Assembly: GCA_016713765.1 (NCBI GenBank)
Contig: JADJON010000001.1
Span: 2,662,193-2,726,192, forward strand
Source: Bacteroidota bacterium
Lineage (GTDB): Bacteria; Bacteroidota; Bacteroidia; AKYH767-A; 2013-40CM-41-45
DNA length: 64,000 nucleotides
Reading direction: 5' to 3'
Shown: piece by piece, positions 1 through 8,594 of the stretch
Layout: each line of letters begins with the position of its first letter
Numbering within the stretch: the stretch's first letter is position 1
Translations under genes and position numbers: made by a program
Notes under the pieces: generated by a model
What the model was told of the DNA's origin: nothing
Database searches by the model: none
What the model saw: the letters and a program-made list of their open reading frames with translations, nothing else

Positions 1-1
1 C

Positions 2-565
2 CAGTGTCCGATGACGACCGACCATGCCGTGCTGAAGAACCTGTTGCTGGGTATTCAAAGCGGAATGCTGGCGGACGGAACCGCCCTGGGTGAAGGACTG
101 GCAACCGCGGTGAACCGCATACGCAACAGCACGGCGAAAAGCAAGGTCATCATCCTGCTGACCGACGGCGTAAACAACATCGGAGCGATCGCGCCGGAGA
201 CCGCCGGCGACATTGCACAGGCTTTTGGTATCCGGGTCTATACGATCGGCGTGGGAACGGAAGGCATGGCGCCCTATCCGGTACAGACCCCGCTGGGTAC
301 CCAGTACCAGTATATGCCGGTACAGATCGACGAAGCCGTCTTACAAAAGATCGCCGGCTCGACCGGAGGAAAATACTTCCGCGCTACTTCTTCCGGCCAG
401 TTGAAGACCATCTACCAGGATATCGACAAACTGGAAAAAACCCGGATCGACGTGACCGAGTTCCGTCATCGCTCGGAAGAGTATTACCCGATCGCGCTGG
501 TCGCGATCGGGTTGCTCTGCCTCGAGTACTTCTTACGTCAGACCTTGTTCCGCACCCTCCCCTGA
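2..565 (+). CDS. batA: BatA, VWA-domain protein (3' part only)
   Basis: This is the C-terminal part of a von Willebrand factor A protein. The reading frame is open to the window edge, so the true start lies upstream and the first internal Met (position 11) is not the start. It contains the second half of a VWA fold (VIILLTDGVNN, then TIGVGTEG) and ends with a hydrophobic membrane segment (about YYPIALVAIGLLCLEYFL) and a short tail. In Bacteroidota, BatA is a membrane-anchored partner of BatB in an operon linked to aerotolerance and envelope stress, usually downstream of moxR and a DUF58 gene, which would lie before this window. The stop codon is one base from batB. The family call is firm; the physiological role is inferred from the family. 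Confidence 0.9.
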   Translation, partial: QCPMTTDHAVLKNLLLGIQSGMLADGTALGEGLATAVNRIRNSTAKSKVIILLTDGVNNIGAIAPETAGDIAQAFGIRVYTIGVGTEGMAPYPVQTPLGTQYQYMPVQIDEAVLQKIAGSTGGKYFRATSSGQLKTIYQDIDKLEKTRIDVTEFRHRSEEYYPIALVAIGLLCLEYFLRQTLFRTLP

Positions 566-566
566 T

Positions 567-1625
567 ATGTTTCGCTGGGCACATCCTGAACATCTCTATG
601 CACTGGCCGTCGTACCGGTCCTGCTGATGTTCTATTTATTCGCACGGGACGCTCGCGGGAAACGCCTCTACCGCTTTGGCGAGCGCAAACTCGTGGAACG
701 TCTCCTACCCTTCGCTTCCGTAAACAAGCCGTGGTTGCGGATGTTCCTCGTACTCTTCGCGCTGTTGTCGCTTGTCCTGGCCTGGGCGAATCCGCAATTC
801 GGTTCCCGACTGGTAGAAGTGAAACGCGAAGGGGTTGACGTGATCGTCGCGCTCGACGTATCCAACTCCATGAAGGCGGAAGACATACGGCCGAACCGTC
901 TGGAACGCTCCAAACAGCTCATCAGCCGTTTGATCGATCGCCTGGAAAACGATCGCATCGGATTGGTGGTCTTTGCAGGACAAGCCTATGTGCAGTTGCC
1001 GATCACGACCGATTATGCGGCGGCTAAGTTGTTCCTCAACTCGATTGACACCGATATCATTCCGACCCAGGGTACGGCCATCGGTTCAGCACTTGATCTT
1101 TGCCAGGAATCATTCGTAGGCAATGACAACAAGCACAAAGTCATCGTCCTGATTACGGATGGCGAGAACCACGAAGACGACCCGATAACCGCTGCGAAAA
1201 AAGCCGGAGAAGCGGGAGTCATCGTCCACGCCATCGGCATGGGTTCTCCGGAGGGCGTACCGGTACCGGTCTATCGAAACGGCAGCCAGGTCGACTACCT
1301 GCGTGACCGTGACGGAAATACCGTCTTGACCAAGCTGGATGAAATGACCCTTCAACAAATCGCCGCAGAGACGAAAGGGGAATACATCCGGGCCACAAAC
1401 AGCGACGACGGCTTGACGACCGTGATCAACGCTATCGGCCGGATGGAAAAGAAACAATTCGGCACCAAGCAATATTCCGATTACGAAGACCGGTTTCAGT
1501 ATCTGCTTGCCTTCTCGCTGCTGCTCCTTGTATTGGAATCGCTCTTCAGCGACCGCAGAAGCGAAGTGCTGCACCGGCTGGATATTTTTGGAGAAAATAA
1601 AAACAAGGAGGAACGATCATCATGA
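567..1625 (+). CDS. batB: BatB, membrane-anchored VWA-domain protein
   Basis: A 352-residue protein with two N-terminal hydrophobic segments (about residues 7-25 and 55-75), a VWA domain and a C-terminal membrane segment (YLLAFSLLLLVLESLF). The metal-ion-dependent adhesion site is visible as DVSNSMKAED (D-x-S-x-S), with the later GTAIGSAL threonine and ITDGEN aspartate. The topology puts the VWA domain on one face of the inner membrane between membrane anchors. The start lies one base after the batA stop, and the end overlaps batC by ATGA, so the genes are probably translationally coupled. BatA and BatB are thought to form a complex with the TPR proteins BatC and BatE. Confidence 0.93.
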   Translation: MFRWAHPEHLYALAVVPVLLMFYLFARDARGKRLYRFGERKLVERLLPFASVNKPWLRMFLVLFALLSLVLAWANPQFGSRLVEVKREGVDVIVALDVSNSMKAEDIRPNRLERSKQLISRLIDRLENDRIGLVVFAGQAYVQLPITTDYAAAKLFLNSIDTDIIPTQGTAIGSALDLCQESFVGNDNKHKVIVLITDGENHEDDPITAAKKAGEAGVIVHAIGMGSPEGVPVPVYRNGSQVDYLRDRDGNTVLTKLDEMTLQQIAAETKGEYIRATNSDDGLTTVINAIGRMEKKQFGTKQYSDYEDRFQYLLAFSLLLLVLESLFSDRRSEVLHRLDIFGENKNKEERSS

Positions 1626-2395
1626 TGATAGCTTCCATCACTCTGAGATATCAACTGCTTGCCATGAGCCTGTTAATGCTCCAGGCTCCTACCCATACCC
1701 TGGCTCAATCAGAACGAAAACTTGTTCGTGAAGGGAACACTGCTTACGAAGCGAAGAAGTTTGACCAGGCGGAAATACAATACCGGAAATCCCTGGAGAA
1801 GAACAAGACTTCCCTCCCGGCACAATACAACCTCGGAAACGCACTGTTCCGGCAGGATAAACTCGACGAAGCGAAGAGCCAGTACGAACAGGCCGCCAAC
1901 CTGAAAAATGCACCGGCGGCGGATCGTGCCAAGGCGTTTCATAACCTGGGCAACAGCCTTTTGAAACAGGAAAAATACCAGGAAAGCATCGACGCGTACA
2001 AACAATCGCTGCGTATAAATCCCGCCGATAACGACACGCGTTACAACCTTGCTTACGCGCAGGCCAAGCTGCAGCAACAACAGAACCAACAGAATCAAAA
2101 CAACAAGCAAGACGACAAGCAAGAAAAGGACCAGCAGAAGAACCAGAACCAGCAGCAACAACAGAATAAAGACCAGCAGGATAAGAACAAGCAGCAGCAG
2201 GACCAGCAGCAACAGGATCAGCAGCAGGATCAGGCGAAAAAAGATCAGCAAAAACCGGATCAGCAAAAACCTGAACGGATCAGCAAGGAAGACGCGGAAA
2301 AAATTCTGCAAGCCCTGAACAACGACGAAAAGAAAACGCAAAAAAAGTTGAACAAAAAGGAGGCGGTTCGGGTTCGGATCGATAAGCAATGGTGA
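1622..2395 (+). CDS. batC: BatC, TPR protein with Gln-rich tail
   Basis: A 257-residue secreted or membrane-tethered TPR protein. A hydrophobic N-terminus resembling a signal peptide (LLAMSLLMLQ, ending around THTLAQ) is followed by about three TPR units (residues 30-145: EGNTAYEAKKFDQAEIQY, AQYNLGNALFRQ, FHNLGNSLLKQEKYQESI). A low-complexity Gln/Asn/Lys/Asp tract follows (about residues 150-220), then a charged C-terminus. The tract is encoded by a CAG/CAA-rich stretch at about 2075-2270 and could vary in length between strains. The start overlaps the batB stop; a second ATG lies one codon in. It probably acts as a scaffold for the BatA/BatB complex. Confidence 0.9.
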   Translation: MMIASITLRYQLLAMSLLMLQAPTHTLAQSERKLVREGNTAYEAKKFDQAEIQYRKSLEKNKTSLPAQYNLGNALFRQDKLDEAKSQYEQAANLKNAPAADRAKAFHNLGNSLLKQEKYQESIDAYKQSLRINPADNDTRYNLAYAQAKLQQQQNQQNQNNKQDDKQEKDQQKNQNQQQQQNKDQQDKNKQQQDQQQQDQQQDQAKKDQQKPDQQKPERISKEDAEKILQALNNDEKKTQKKLNKKEAVRVRIDKQW

Positions 2396-2928
2396 TCAAA
2401 GACAGAACGAACGTATTGTTGACGGAACGTCTGGAGCTTCGTCCGTTAACCGCACAGGATGCCGGCTTTCTGTTCGACCTGTACACGGATCCGGAAGTGA
2501 TCCGGTATACCGGAGAAACCCGGTTGCGGGATGAAGCGCATGCGCGCGAATTTTTGGATCGCTGCACTGCGATGCCGGCTTCCCATCCGCCGGTTTATCT
2601 GATCAGTATTGTCGGCGAAGAAAAGAAAAGCGGGTGGTGCGGCCTTCGCTATGACGACGAGGATCAGGTGTTCGACCTGGGATTTCGCCTGGAGCGAACC
2701 TCCTGGGGAAAAGGGTACGCCACAGAGGCTGCACGAGCCGTCATGGAGGAAGCGTTCGGACAATACGGTTTGATCAGGATACGGGCACGCTGCGCGCGCG
2801 AGAACATCGGCGCTTCCCATGTACTGCTGAAACTCGGTTTCAAGGCCGTGCGGTCGTTTACGGCGCACGGTTACCTTTGCGATGAATACGCCTTAGAACG
2901 TCATGAACTCCCGATCGGTCGGAATTGA
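2389..2928 (+). CDS. GNAT family N-acetyltransferase (RimJ/RimL-like)
   Basis: A 179-residue GNAT-fold acetyltransferase. The N-terminus has the RimJ/RimL-type pattern LLTERLELRPLTAQDA. The acetyl-CoA pyrophosphate loop is visible as RTSWGKGYATEAA (R-x-x-G-x-G/A), followed by the typical region IRARCARENIGASHVLLKLGF. The acceptor substrate is not predictable and could be a protein N-terminus, an amino acid or a small amine. Its start overlaps the end of batC and its end overlaps the start of batD by 26 bases, so it is wired into the bat operon. This gene is not a normal member of the bat operon as I know it. Confidence 0.88.
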   Translation: MVIKDRTNVLLTERLELRPLTAQDAGFLFDLYTDPEVIRYTGETRLRDEAHAREFLDRCTAMPASHPPVYLISIVGEEKKSGWCGLRYDDEDQVFDLGFRLERTSWGKGYATEAARAVMEEAFGQYGLIRIRARCARENIGASHVLLKLGFKAVRSFTAHGYLCDEYALERHELPIGRN

Positions 2929-4753
2929 TCTAACGCGGGTCCTTGGACTCCGGAGCTGGCTGGCGATGTTGCTGGCCACCTTGCTCCTGCCCGTGCATTC
3001 CCGGGCTACGGCGGATGTATTCACGGCCAGTCTCAGTTCCAATTCGGTTGCCGTGGGCGATCAGGTGCAGATCACCTTTACGCTCAACGGTAGTGGACGG
3101 AACTTCAAAGCCCCCTCCTTTGAAGGCTTCAACGTGCTGATGGGGCCCAGCCAGTCGAGCAATATCCAAATGATCAACGGCAGCTTTTCGCAAACCCTCA
3201 GTTTTACTTATGTATTACAGGCGGTGAAAGAAGGCACCTTCAAGATTGGTTCTGCCGAGATCGTATTGAATAACCAAAAAGTACTGAGCAATCCCGTCAC
3301 GCTTACCGTGACCAAAGGAACGTCGCGTTCTTCCGGCGGCAGTTCGGGCGGCGGCGAGCCCATGACCAGGAATGTCTTCATCCGCGCCTCGGTGGATAAG
3401 AGCAATGTGTTTCGCGGAGAAGGTCTTGTGGTGACGTACCGTCTTTACACCCGCGTAACCCTCGTTAACTACACCATCAGCAAGTTGCCTGCTCCGAACG
3501 GTTTCTGGAGCCAGGAAATCCAGTTGCCCCAACAATTGCAATTCCATAACGAGAATGTGGACGGGGTCAACTATCAGGTGGCCGATCTGAAAAAAATGGT
3601 CTTGTTTCCACAACGAAGCGGCAACCTGGAACTGGATCCGATGGAAGGCGAAGTCATTGCCCGTGTACAGGTGAAACGCCAGCGCAGCAACGACCCGTTC
3701 GATCAGTTTTTCGGGAACGATCCGTTCGGCTCATTCTTCGGCGGAGGACTGCAGGACGTCAAAGTGCCGCTCAAGAGCCAACCCGTCCGGGTGAACGTAC
3801 GAGAATTACCGGACGGCGCGCCTGCCGGCTTTACCGGGGCCGTGGGTAAGTTCACCTTTGAAACTTCTATTGATAAGGACAAGACCAAAACGAATGAAGC
3901 CGTAACGCTTCGGATAAAAGTCACCGGCAAAGGGAACATCAAACTGGTGGATGCACCGAAGGTCAACTTCCCGCCTGATTTTGAATTATATGATCCGAAA
4001 GAATCGGTGAATATCACCGCCGGTGGCAGTGGCGCAAGCGGTAGTAAGACCTTCGAGTACCTGATCATCCCGCGCAATGCCGGTAATTTTAAGATCACCG
4101 TAGATCCGTTCAGCTACTTTGACCTGGATAAGAAGTCCTACCTCGAACTATCCGGTACGACCCTGGACCTCGCGGTGGAAAAAGGCAACGAAACAGTCAC
4201 TACTACCGTTAGCGGCGTGAACAAATCGGATGTACAATTACTCGGGGAGGACATTCGTTTTCTCAAGACTGCCGACCCGCAACTGGCCCTGAACCCACGG
4301 CCGTTGCGCGGCTCATGGCTGTTCTATGTACTGTTGTTCATGCCCTTCGCGCTATTGCTCATCGCCTTGCAATGGCGGAAAAAACTCGCTGAACGAATGA
4401 CCAATGTGGCCTTGATCCGCAGTCAACGTGCCAGCAAGGTCGCTCTCCGTCGTCTCGCCAAATCGAAGGAGTTGTTGGGCAAACAGGATCACGCGGCCTT
4501 TCTCGAAGAGCTTTCCCGCGCCTTGTGGGGTTATATTTCCGACAAACTGCAACTGCCGGTGTCGGAACTCAACCGTGATAATGCGAAAACACATCTGCAA
4601 CAGCGCGGAACATCAGAAGCCATGATCAACGAATTGCTTTCCGTTCTGGATGCCTGTGAATTCGCCAGGTTTGCAGGCGGAACGGCTTCCCTACCCGACG
4701 ACTTATACCGGAGGGGAATTGCAAGTATCACCCAGATGGAGGAACAAGCATGA
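2903..4753 (+). CDS. batD: BatD, oxygen-tolerance membrane protein
   Basis: A 616-residue protein with an N-terminal signal sequence (SWLAMLLATLLLPVHSRA), tandem beta-sandwich regions (residues about 40-450) and one membrane segment near residue 475 (WLFYVLLFMPFALLLIAL). A cytoplasmic helical tail of about 120 residues follows. The opening (FTASLSSNSVAVGDQVQITFTLNG) is characteristic of the BatD family. A Gly/Ser-rich linker is seen near residue 150 and a Phe/Gly/Asn-rich patch near residue 260 (FDQFFGNDPFGSFFGGG). The start lies inside the upstream acetyltransferase gene and the end overlaps batE by ATGA. The molecular function is unknown. The family is tied to the Bat complex and aerotolerance by early genetics in Bacteroides and Leptospira. 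Confidence 0.92.
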   Translation: MNSRSVGIDLTRVLGLRSWLAMLLATLLLPVHSRATADVFTASLSSNSVAVGDQVQITFTLNGSGRNFKAPSFEGFNVLMGPSQSSNIQMINGSFSQTLSFTYVLQAVKEGTFKIGSAEIVLNNQKVLSNPVTLTVTKGTSRSSGGSSGGGEPMTRNVFIRASVDKSNVFRGEGLVVTYRLYTRVTLVNYTISKLPAPNGFWSQEIQLPQQLQFHNENVDGVNYQVADLKKMVLFPQRSGNLELDPMEGEVIARVQVKRQRSNDPFDQFFGNDPFGSFFGGGLQDVKVPLKSQPVRVNVRELPDGAPAGFTGAVGKFTFETSIDKDKTKTNEAVTLRIKVTGKGNIKLVDAPKVNFPPDFELYDPKESVNITAGGSGASGSKTFEYLIIPRNAGNFKITVDPFSYFDLDKKSYLELSGTTLDLAVEKGNETVTTTVSGVNKSDVQLLGEDIRFLKTADPQLALNPRPLRGSWLFYVLLFMPFALLLIALQWRKKLAERMTNVALIRSQRASKVALRRLAKSKELLGKQDHAAFLEELSRALWGYISDKLQLPVSELNRDNAKTHLQQRGTSEAMINELLSVLDACEFARFAGGTASLPDDLYRRGIASITQMEEQA

Positions 4754-5535
4754 ACCGGATCACACGTCCTTCTTCCTTTCTGATCCAACTTTTCTGCCTG
4801 CTGGGGCTCCTGGCCATTGACGGTACGGTCCTGGCATCCGGCACGGATGAACGGTATTCTACAGCCGGGAAAGCTTATGAAAAAAAGGAGTACGCTACGG
4901 CCATTGCCACCTACGAAGAATTATTGCGCGAAGGTTATCGCGCGCCCGACCTCTACTATAATCTCGGTAACGCGCATTTCAAAGCGGGGCACATCGCAGC
5001 GGCGATCCTCAACTACGAGCGGGCGCTGAAACTTGCGCCGGATGATGAGGATACACGGTACAACCTGCGCATTGCCAACCTCCAGGTCGTCGACAAGATT
5101 GAAACGATGCCGGCTGTATTTTACCGCCGATGGATCAACAGTATTAGCGGTTGGTGCGGTCCGGACACCTGGAGCGCATGGCTGATCGGCTTGTCCTGGC
5201 TGCTGGCTTCGATCATTTTCGGATTTATCATCACCCGTTCTCCGGGCTGGAAAAAGGTATTGTTCCTTTCCGGGGTCATGGTGCTCTTCATCACCCTTGT
5301 CGTAACCCTGGCGGGTCGCGAAAGTAATCGGCAGGTGAGCCGACACGATGAGGCGATCATCCTGTCTCCCAGCGTATATGTTAAAAGCTCTCCCGATGAA
5401 AAAGGTAACGACCTGTTCATCCTGCACGAAGGAACAAAGGTTTCCCTGCAGGATCAGGTCGGCAACTGGCAGGAGATCCGCCTGGCGAATGGAACCGTCG
5501 GTTGGGTGACCTTGAACGTCCTGGAAGCGATCTGA
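4750..5535 (+). CDS. batE: BatE, TPR and SH3-like domain membrane protein
   Basis: A 261-residue protein with a signal-like N-terminus and two to three TPR units (residues about 35-110; YYNLGNAHFKAGHIAAAILNY). Two membrane helices follow (about residues 140-160 and 170-190), then a C-terminal SH3-like domain (residues about 195-258: SVYVKSSPDEKGNDLFILHEGTKV, then GTVGWVTLNVLEAI). This order matches BatE. It overlaps batD by ATGA and closes the bat operon. The phosphodiesterase gene that follows starts four bases after the stop and may be co-transcribed. Confidence 0.92.
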   Translation: MNRITRPSSFLIQLFCLLGLLAIDGTVLASGTDERYSTAGKAYEKKEYATAIATYEELLREGYRAPDLYYNLGNAHFKAGHIAAAILNYERALKLAPDDEDTRYNLRIANLQVVDKIETMPAVFYRRWINSISGWCGPDTWSAWLIGLSWLLASIIFGFIITRSPGWKKVLFLSGVMVLFITLVVTLAGRESNRQVSRHDEAIILSPSVYVKSSPDEKGNDLFILHEGTKVSLQDQVGNWQEIRLANGTVGWVTLNVLEAI

Positions 5536-5539
5536 ACGG

Positions 5540-6049
5540 ATGCGCAGGGTCTTGCTACTGAGTGATACGCACGGTACGATCGACGATCGGATCATGCGCC
5601 GGGTCGAACTCGCTGATGAGATCTGGCATGCCGGTGATATCGGATCCATGGAGGTGGCCGATCAATTAGAACATCAACGACCGGTCCGGGCTGTGTACGG
5701 TAACATTGATGATCACCGGATGCGGCTACGTTTCCCGGAACATGCGATCTTTCAATGCGAAGAGCTGAAGGTGCTGATCACGCACATTGCCGGGACACCC
5801 GGTCATTACCCGGCCAGCGTCCGAACATTATTGGAAAAGCATCGCCCCGACCTGTTCGTCTGCGGTCATTCCCACATCCTGAAAGTACAACGGGATGAAA
5901 AATTCGGTCACCTGCATTTAAATCCGGGAGCAGCCGGCAAGCACGGCTTTCACAAAGTCCGCACCCTGCTGGAGTTCGTTGTCGATGGAAAATCGATCCG
6001 GGAACTCCAGGCTGTCGAAATCGGTTTACGCGGGTCGCTGGAGCCCTAA
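5540..6049 (+). CDS. YfcE/MJ0936-type metallophosphoesterase
   Basis: A 169-residue single-domain calcineurin-like phosphodiesterase. All metal-binding motifs are present: SDTHG at the N-terminus (D-x-H), HAGDIGS (G-D), YGNIDDH (G-N-x-D/H in the variant form), ITHIAG and CGHSHI. This set is typical of the small YfcE/MJ0936 group, which cleaves phosphodiesters in vitro; the natural substrate is not established. It starts four bases after batE and is probably read through from it. It converges with DUF4293 with a gap of only four bases. Confidence 0.9.
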   Translation: MRRVLLLSDTHGTIDDRIMRRVELADEIWHAGDIGSMEVADQLEHQRPVRAVYGNIDDHRMRLRFPEHAIFQCEELKVLITHIAGTPGHYPASVRTLLEKHRPDLFVCGHSHILKVQRDEKFGHLHLNPGAAGKHGFHKVRTLLEFVVDGKSIRELQAVEIGLRGSLEP

Positions 6050-6053
6050 CCGT

Positions 6054-6500
6054 TCACCGCAACCGGTCAGCAGAGCGTACCAGGGCCTCATCGCGCTTGA
6101 CAAAGCGAACCGCCAGAAAGGTAAAGAGCAGCGACACCAGCGGGAGATAACTACCATAACGGTAATGGAGCCGTTGATCCAGGTTGGTTGCCATCGTATC
6201 GGCCACGAAAAACAGCAAGCCAACTTCGATACAAAGCAAGAGCAGCATGAGATTACCGATGCGCGCCTGGAGGTTCCTGTTGCGGTAAAGAAAAATAGCC
6301 ACGAGTGCGAAGACCCCGACCGCGCCGTTGAGCAACATCAGTAGCGCGTTGTTGGCAATGGAAATCGCCTTTATTGCCGGAGTGCCATCCGGATTCGGCG
6401 GTACCTGGATATCCGGTAATTCGTATACCGGGACAAAGATCAGTAAGACGGATATCAGGACGACGCCAAGGAAGAACAGGGTTTGGATGCGTTGTATCAT
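6054..6500 (-). CDS. DUF4293 four-helix membrane protein
   Basis: A small hydrophobic protein (148 residues from the chosen start) with four predicted membrane helices (TLFFLGVVLISVLLIFVPV, ALLMLLNGAVGVFALVAIF, IGNLMLLLLCIEVGLLFFV, LPLVSLLFTFLAVRFV). It matches DUF4293, a family of unknown function restricted, as far as I know, to Bacteroidota and commonly found divergent from or beside rho. The start was chosen at MIQRIQTLFF (6500), because the 12 residues before it are polar and atypical for the family. Confidence 0.85.
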   Translation of the reverse strand: MIQRIQTLFFLGVVLISVLLIFVPVYELPDIQVPPNPDGTPAIKAISIANNALLMLLNGAVGVFALVAIFLYRNRNLQARIGNLMLLLLCIEVGLLFFVADTMATNLDQRLHYRYGSYLPLVSLLFTFLAVRFVKRDEALVRSADRLR

Positions 6501-6595
6501 AGACGGATGGATCGGGGACAAAGATGATAAACCCATTTAAAAGGGCAAATCGGTTACCTCAGCCTCAAAATCTGCAAAATTTGTTCATAAATTGT

Positions 6596-6626
6596 TTGCA
6601 CCAATTGAAAAAAGCACCTATACTTG
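6596..6626 (+). promoter_or_regulatory. Putative promoter of rho
   Basis: A TTG at 6596-6598, a 20-bp spacer and TATACTTG at 6619-6626. This is one mismatch from the Bacteroidota -7 box TAnnTTTG, at nearly the usual 19-bp spacing. It would start rho mRNA near 6633, giving a leader of about 190 bases. Confidence 0.4.
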
Positions 6627-6633
6627 TGATGAA

Positions 6634-6820
6634 TTTAGCGCCCGGGAAGCGATTTCGATTACATCCTCTTCCCTTTCCTATAGTTCAGCTGATTCATCCC
6701 CGTTATTTCTGAGTACTTCTCTCCTATCGGAGAAAATTCCACCCGGTTTTCCGGTCTCCCCCGATTATATCCTGAACGTATACGCGAATCTGCGCTTCGT
6801 ATTTCACCAATAGTATTTTC
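6634..6820 (+). other. Long 5' leader of rho
   Basis: This is the non-coding region between the predicted transcription start and rho. It contains a short perfect hairpin (TCTCC-TATC-GGAGA at about 6721-6734) and a C-rich, G-poor stretch. rho is autoregulated by premature termination in well-studied bacteria, so a long unstructured leader fits autoregulation. No named RNA element is recognisable. Confidence 0.3.
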
Positions 6821-8524
6821 ATGTACGATATCCTTGAATTGAATGACAAGCTCGTTAACGAGCTGAAAGAGATTGCCCGGTTGATGAACATTCCGAACTA
6901 CGATGAACTTCGGAAGCAGGAGTTGATCTACAAGATCCTCGACCAACAGGCGCTCAATCCGACTGCGAGTAACTCCATCCGGGAATCCCTGGTGGGTAAG
7001 TTCAGCAACGCCAAAGCGGAATCCGTCAAAGTTGCAGCTCCGGCTGCTGCCCCGGCCGCCAAGGAAAGCGACAGTGCCGGTTCCCGGCCCAAGCGGCGTC
7101 GCGTACCTCCCGGTGCCGCCGCTGCAGACGCTCCGGCGCCGGTAGCGCTGGAACCATCCGTTAAAGTCGCACCGGCTCGAAACCCGAACCCCACTCCGCC
7201 ACCGCCGCCCCCGACTCCTGTCCCAGCCGAAGCTGCACCGACACCACAACCGTCGCAACCGCGTCATCCGAACCAGGATCAGCGGCCACAGCCTTACGGA
7301 CAACAAGGGCAACAGAACCGGGATAACTTCGATCGCAATAGTAACTTCCGTCAGCAACGTCGCGATTTCCGCGCTCCGGAAACCCAGGTGGACGCCCAGG
7401 TGGAAAATGAAAGCCTGGTCAAATGTGAAGGCGTCCTGGAAATCATGCCAGACGGTTTCGGATTCTTACGATCCAGCGATTTCAACTACCTCACCTCACC
7501 GGACGATATTTACGTTTCCCAGGCTCAGATCAAAAACTTCGGTTTGAAAACCGGCGACACCGTCCAAGGCCTTGTTCGTCCGCCCCGTGAAGGTGAAAAG
7601 TACTTCCCCCTGATCCGGGCAGAACTCATCAACGGTCTGGATCCCGCTGTGGTTCGCGATCGGGTTCACTTCGATTATCTGACACCGCTCTTCCCGAACG
7701 AAAAACTCAACCTGGCCGAAGGCAAGCAAGTAACCTATTCCACGCGTATCATGGATATGTTCACGCCGATCGGTAAGGGTCAGCGCGGACTCATCGTCGC
7801 TCAGCCGAAGACCGGTAAGACGATGCTGTTGAAGGAAGTCGCCAACGCCATTGCGTCGAATCACCCGGAAGTGTACATGATCATCCTGCTGATCGACGAA
7901 CGTCCGGAAGAAGTAACCGACATGGCCCGCAGTGTAAAAGCCGAAGTCGTCGCCTCCACTTTTGACGAACCGGCAGAGCGTCACGTCAAGATCGCCAACA
8001 TCGTGCTGGAGAAAGCCAAGCGCCTGGTGGAATGTGGCCATGACGTCGTCATCCTTCTGGACTCCATCACCCGACTTGCCCGTGCATACAATACGGTAGC
8101 CCCTGCATCCGGAAAAGTGCTCTCCGGCGGCGTCGAAGCGAATGCGCTCCACAAACCGAAGCGCTTCTTCGGTTCCGCGCGAAAGATCGAAAACGGCGGA
8201 AGCCTCACGATCATCGCGACGGCCCTGATCGATACCGGATCCCGTATGGACGAAGTCATCTTCGAGGAATTCAAAGGTACCGGTAACATGGAACTGCAGC
8301 TCGACCGTAAATTGGCCAACAAGCGCATCTTCCCGGCAATCGACCTGGTCGCATCCTCCACCCGACGCGAGGATATGCTCCTCGACAAGGAAATGCTTCA
8401 GCGCATGTGGATCCTGCGGAATCACCTTGCCGACATGAATCCGCTGGAAGCGATGGAATTCCTCCTGCAACAGCTCCGGGGAACAAAAACAAACGAAGAA
8501 TTCATGATCTCCATGAGAGGTTGA
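6821..8524 (+). CDS. rho: Transcription termination factor Rho with disordered insertion
   Basis: A 567-residue hexameric RNA helicase that terminates transcription. Rho_N helical domain at residues 1-50 ([16 protein letters not shown]). Residues about 65-195 form a long Ala/Pro/Gln/Asn/Arg-rich insertion with runs of Pro and a KRRR-type basic cluster. The S1-like RNA-binding domain follows ([20 protein letters not shown]). The ATPase core has Walker [14 protein letters not shown], Walker [11 protein letters not shown], the Q-loop region around [11 protein letters not shown], and an R-loop/arginine finger region near [10 protein letters not shown]. coli Rho is 419 residues and the extra length is in the insertion. 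Bacteroides thetaiotaomicron Rho has a comparable disordered region reported to drive phase separation. The gene is followed by a strong intrinsic terminator. Confidence 0.97.
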   Translation: MYDILELNDKLVNELKEIARLMNIPNYDELRKQELIYKILDQQALNPTASNSIRESLVGKFSNAKAESVKVAAPAAAPAAKESDSAGSRPKRRRVPPGAAAADAPAPVALEPSVKVAPARNPNPTPPPPPPTPVPAEAAPTPQPSQPRHPNQDQRPQPYGQQGQQNRDNFDRNSNFRQQRRDFRAPETQVDAQVENESLVKCEGVLEIMPDGFGFLRSSDFNYLTSPDDIYVSQAQIKNFGLKTGDTVQGLVRPPREGEKYFPLIRAELINGLDPAVVRDRVHFDYLTPLFPNEKLNLAEGKQVTYSTRIMDMFTPIGKGQRGLIVAQPKTGKTMLLKEVANAIASNHPEVYMIILLIDERPEEVTDMARSVKAEVVASTFDEPAERHVKIANIVLEKAKRLVECGHDVVILLDSITRLARAYNTVAPASGKVLSGGVEANALHKPKRFFGSARKIENGGSLTIIATALIDTGSRMDEVIFEEFKGTGNMELQLDRKLANKRIFPAIDLVASSTRREDMLLDKEMLQRMWILRNHLADMNPLEAMEFLLQQLRGTKTNEEFMISMRG

Positions 8525-8530
8525 TCTTCT

Positions 8531-8559
8531 GCCCCGCCCTCGAGCGGGGCTTTTTTTTT
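8531..8559 (+). terminator. Rho-independent terminator after rho
   Basis: A perfect 7-bp GC stem (GCCCCGC / GCGGGGC) around a CCTCGA loop, followed by nine T residues, seven bases after the rho stop codon. Confidence 0.9.
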
Positions 8560-8594
8560 ATTCATCAAGACAGCGGTCTTACTACACTTGTCCA

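Noticed and set aside
1709-2389. 226-codon Leu/Val/Phe-rich reverse frame that looks like a membrane protein
   Set aside because: Antisense to the CAG/AAG-rich batC tail; the hydrophobic run is the complement of Gln/Lys/Asp codons.
7496-8470. 324-codon reverse-strand frame over rho
   Set aside because: Fully antisense to the conserved Rho ATPase core, with no recognisable protein features.
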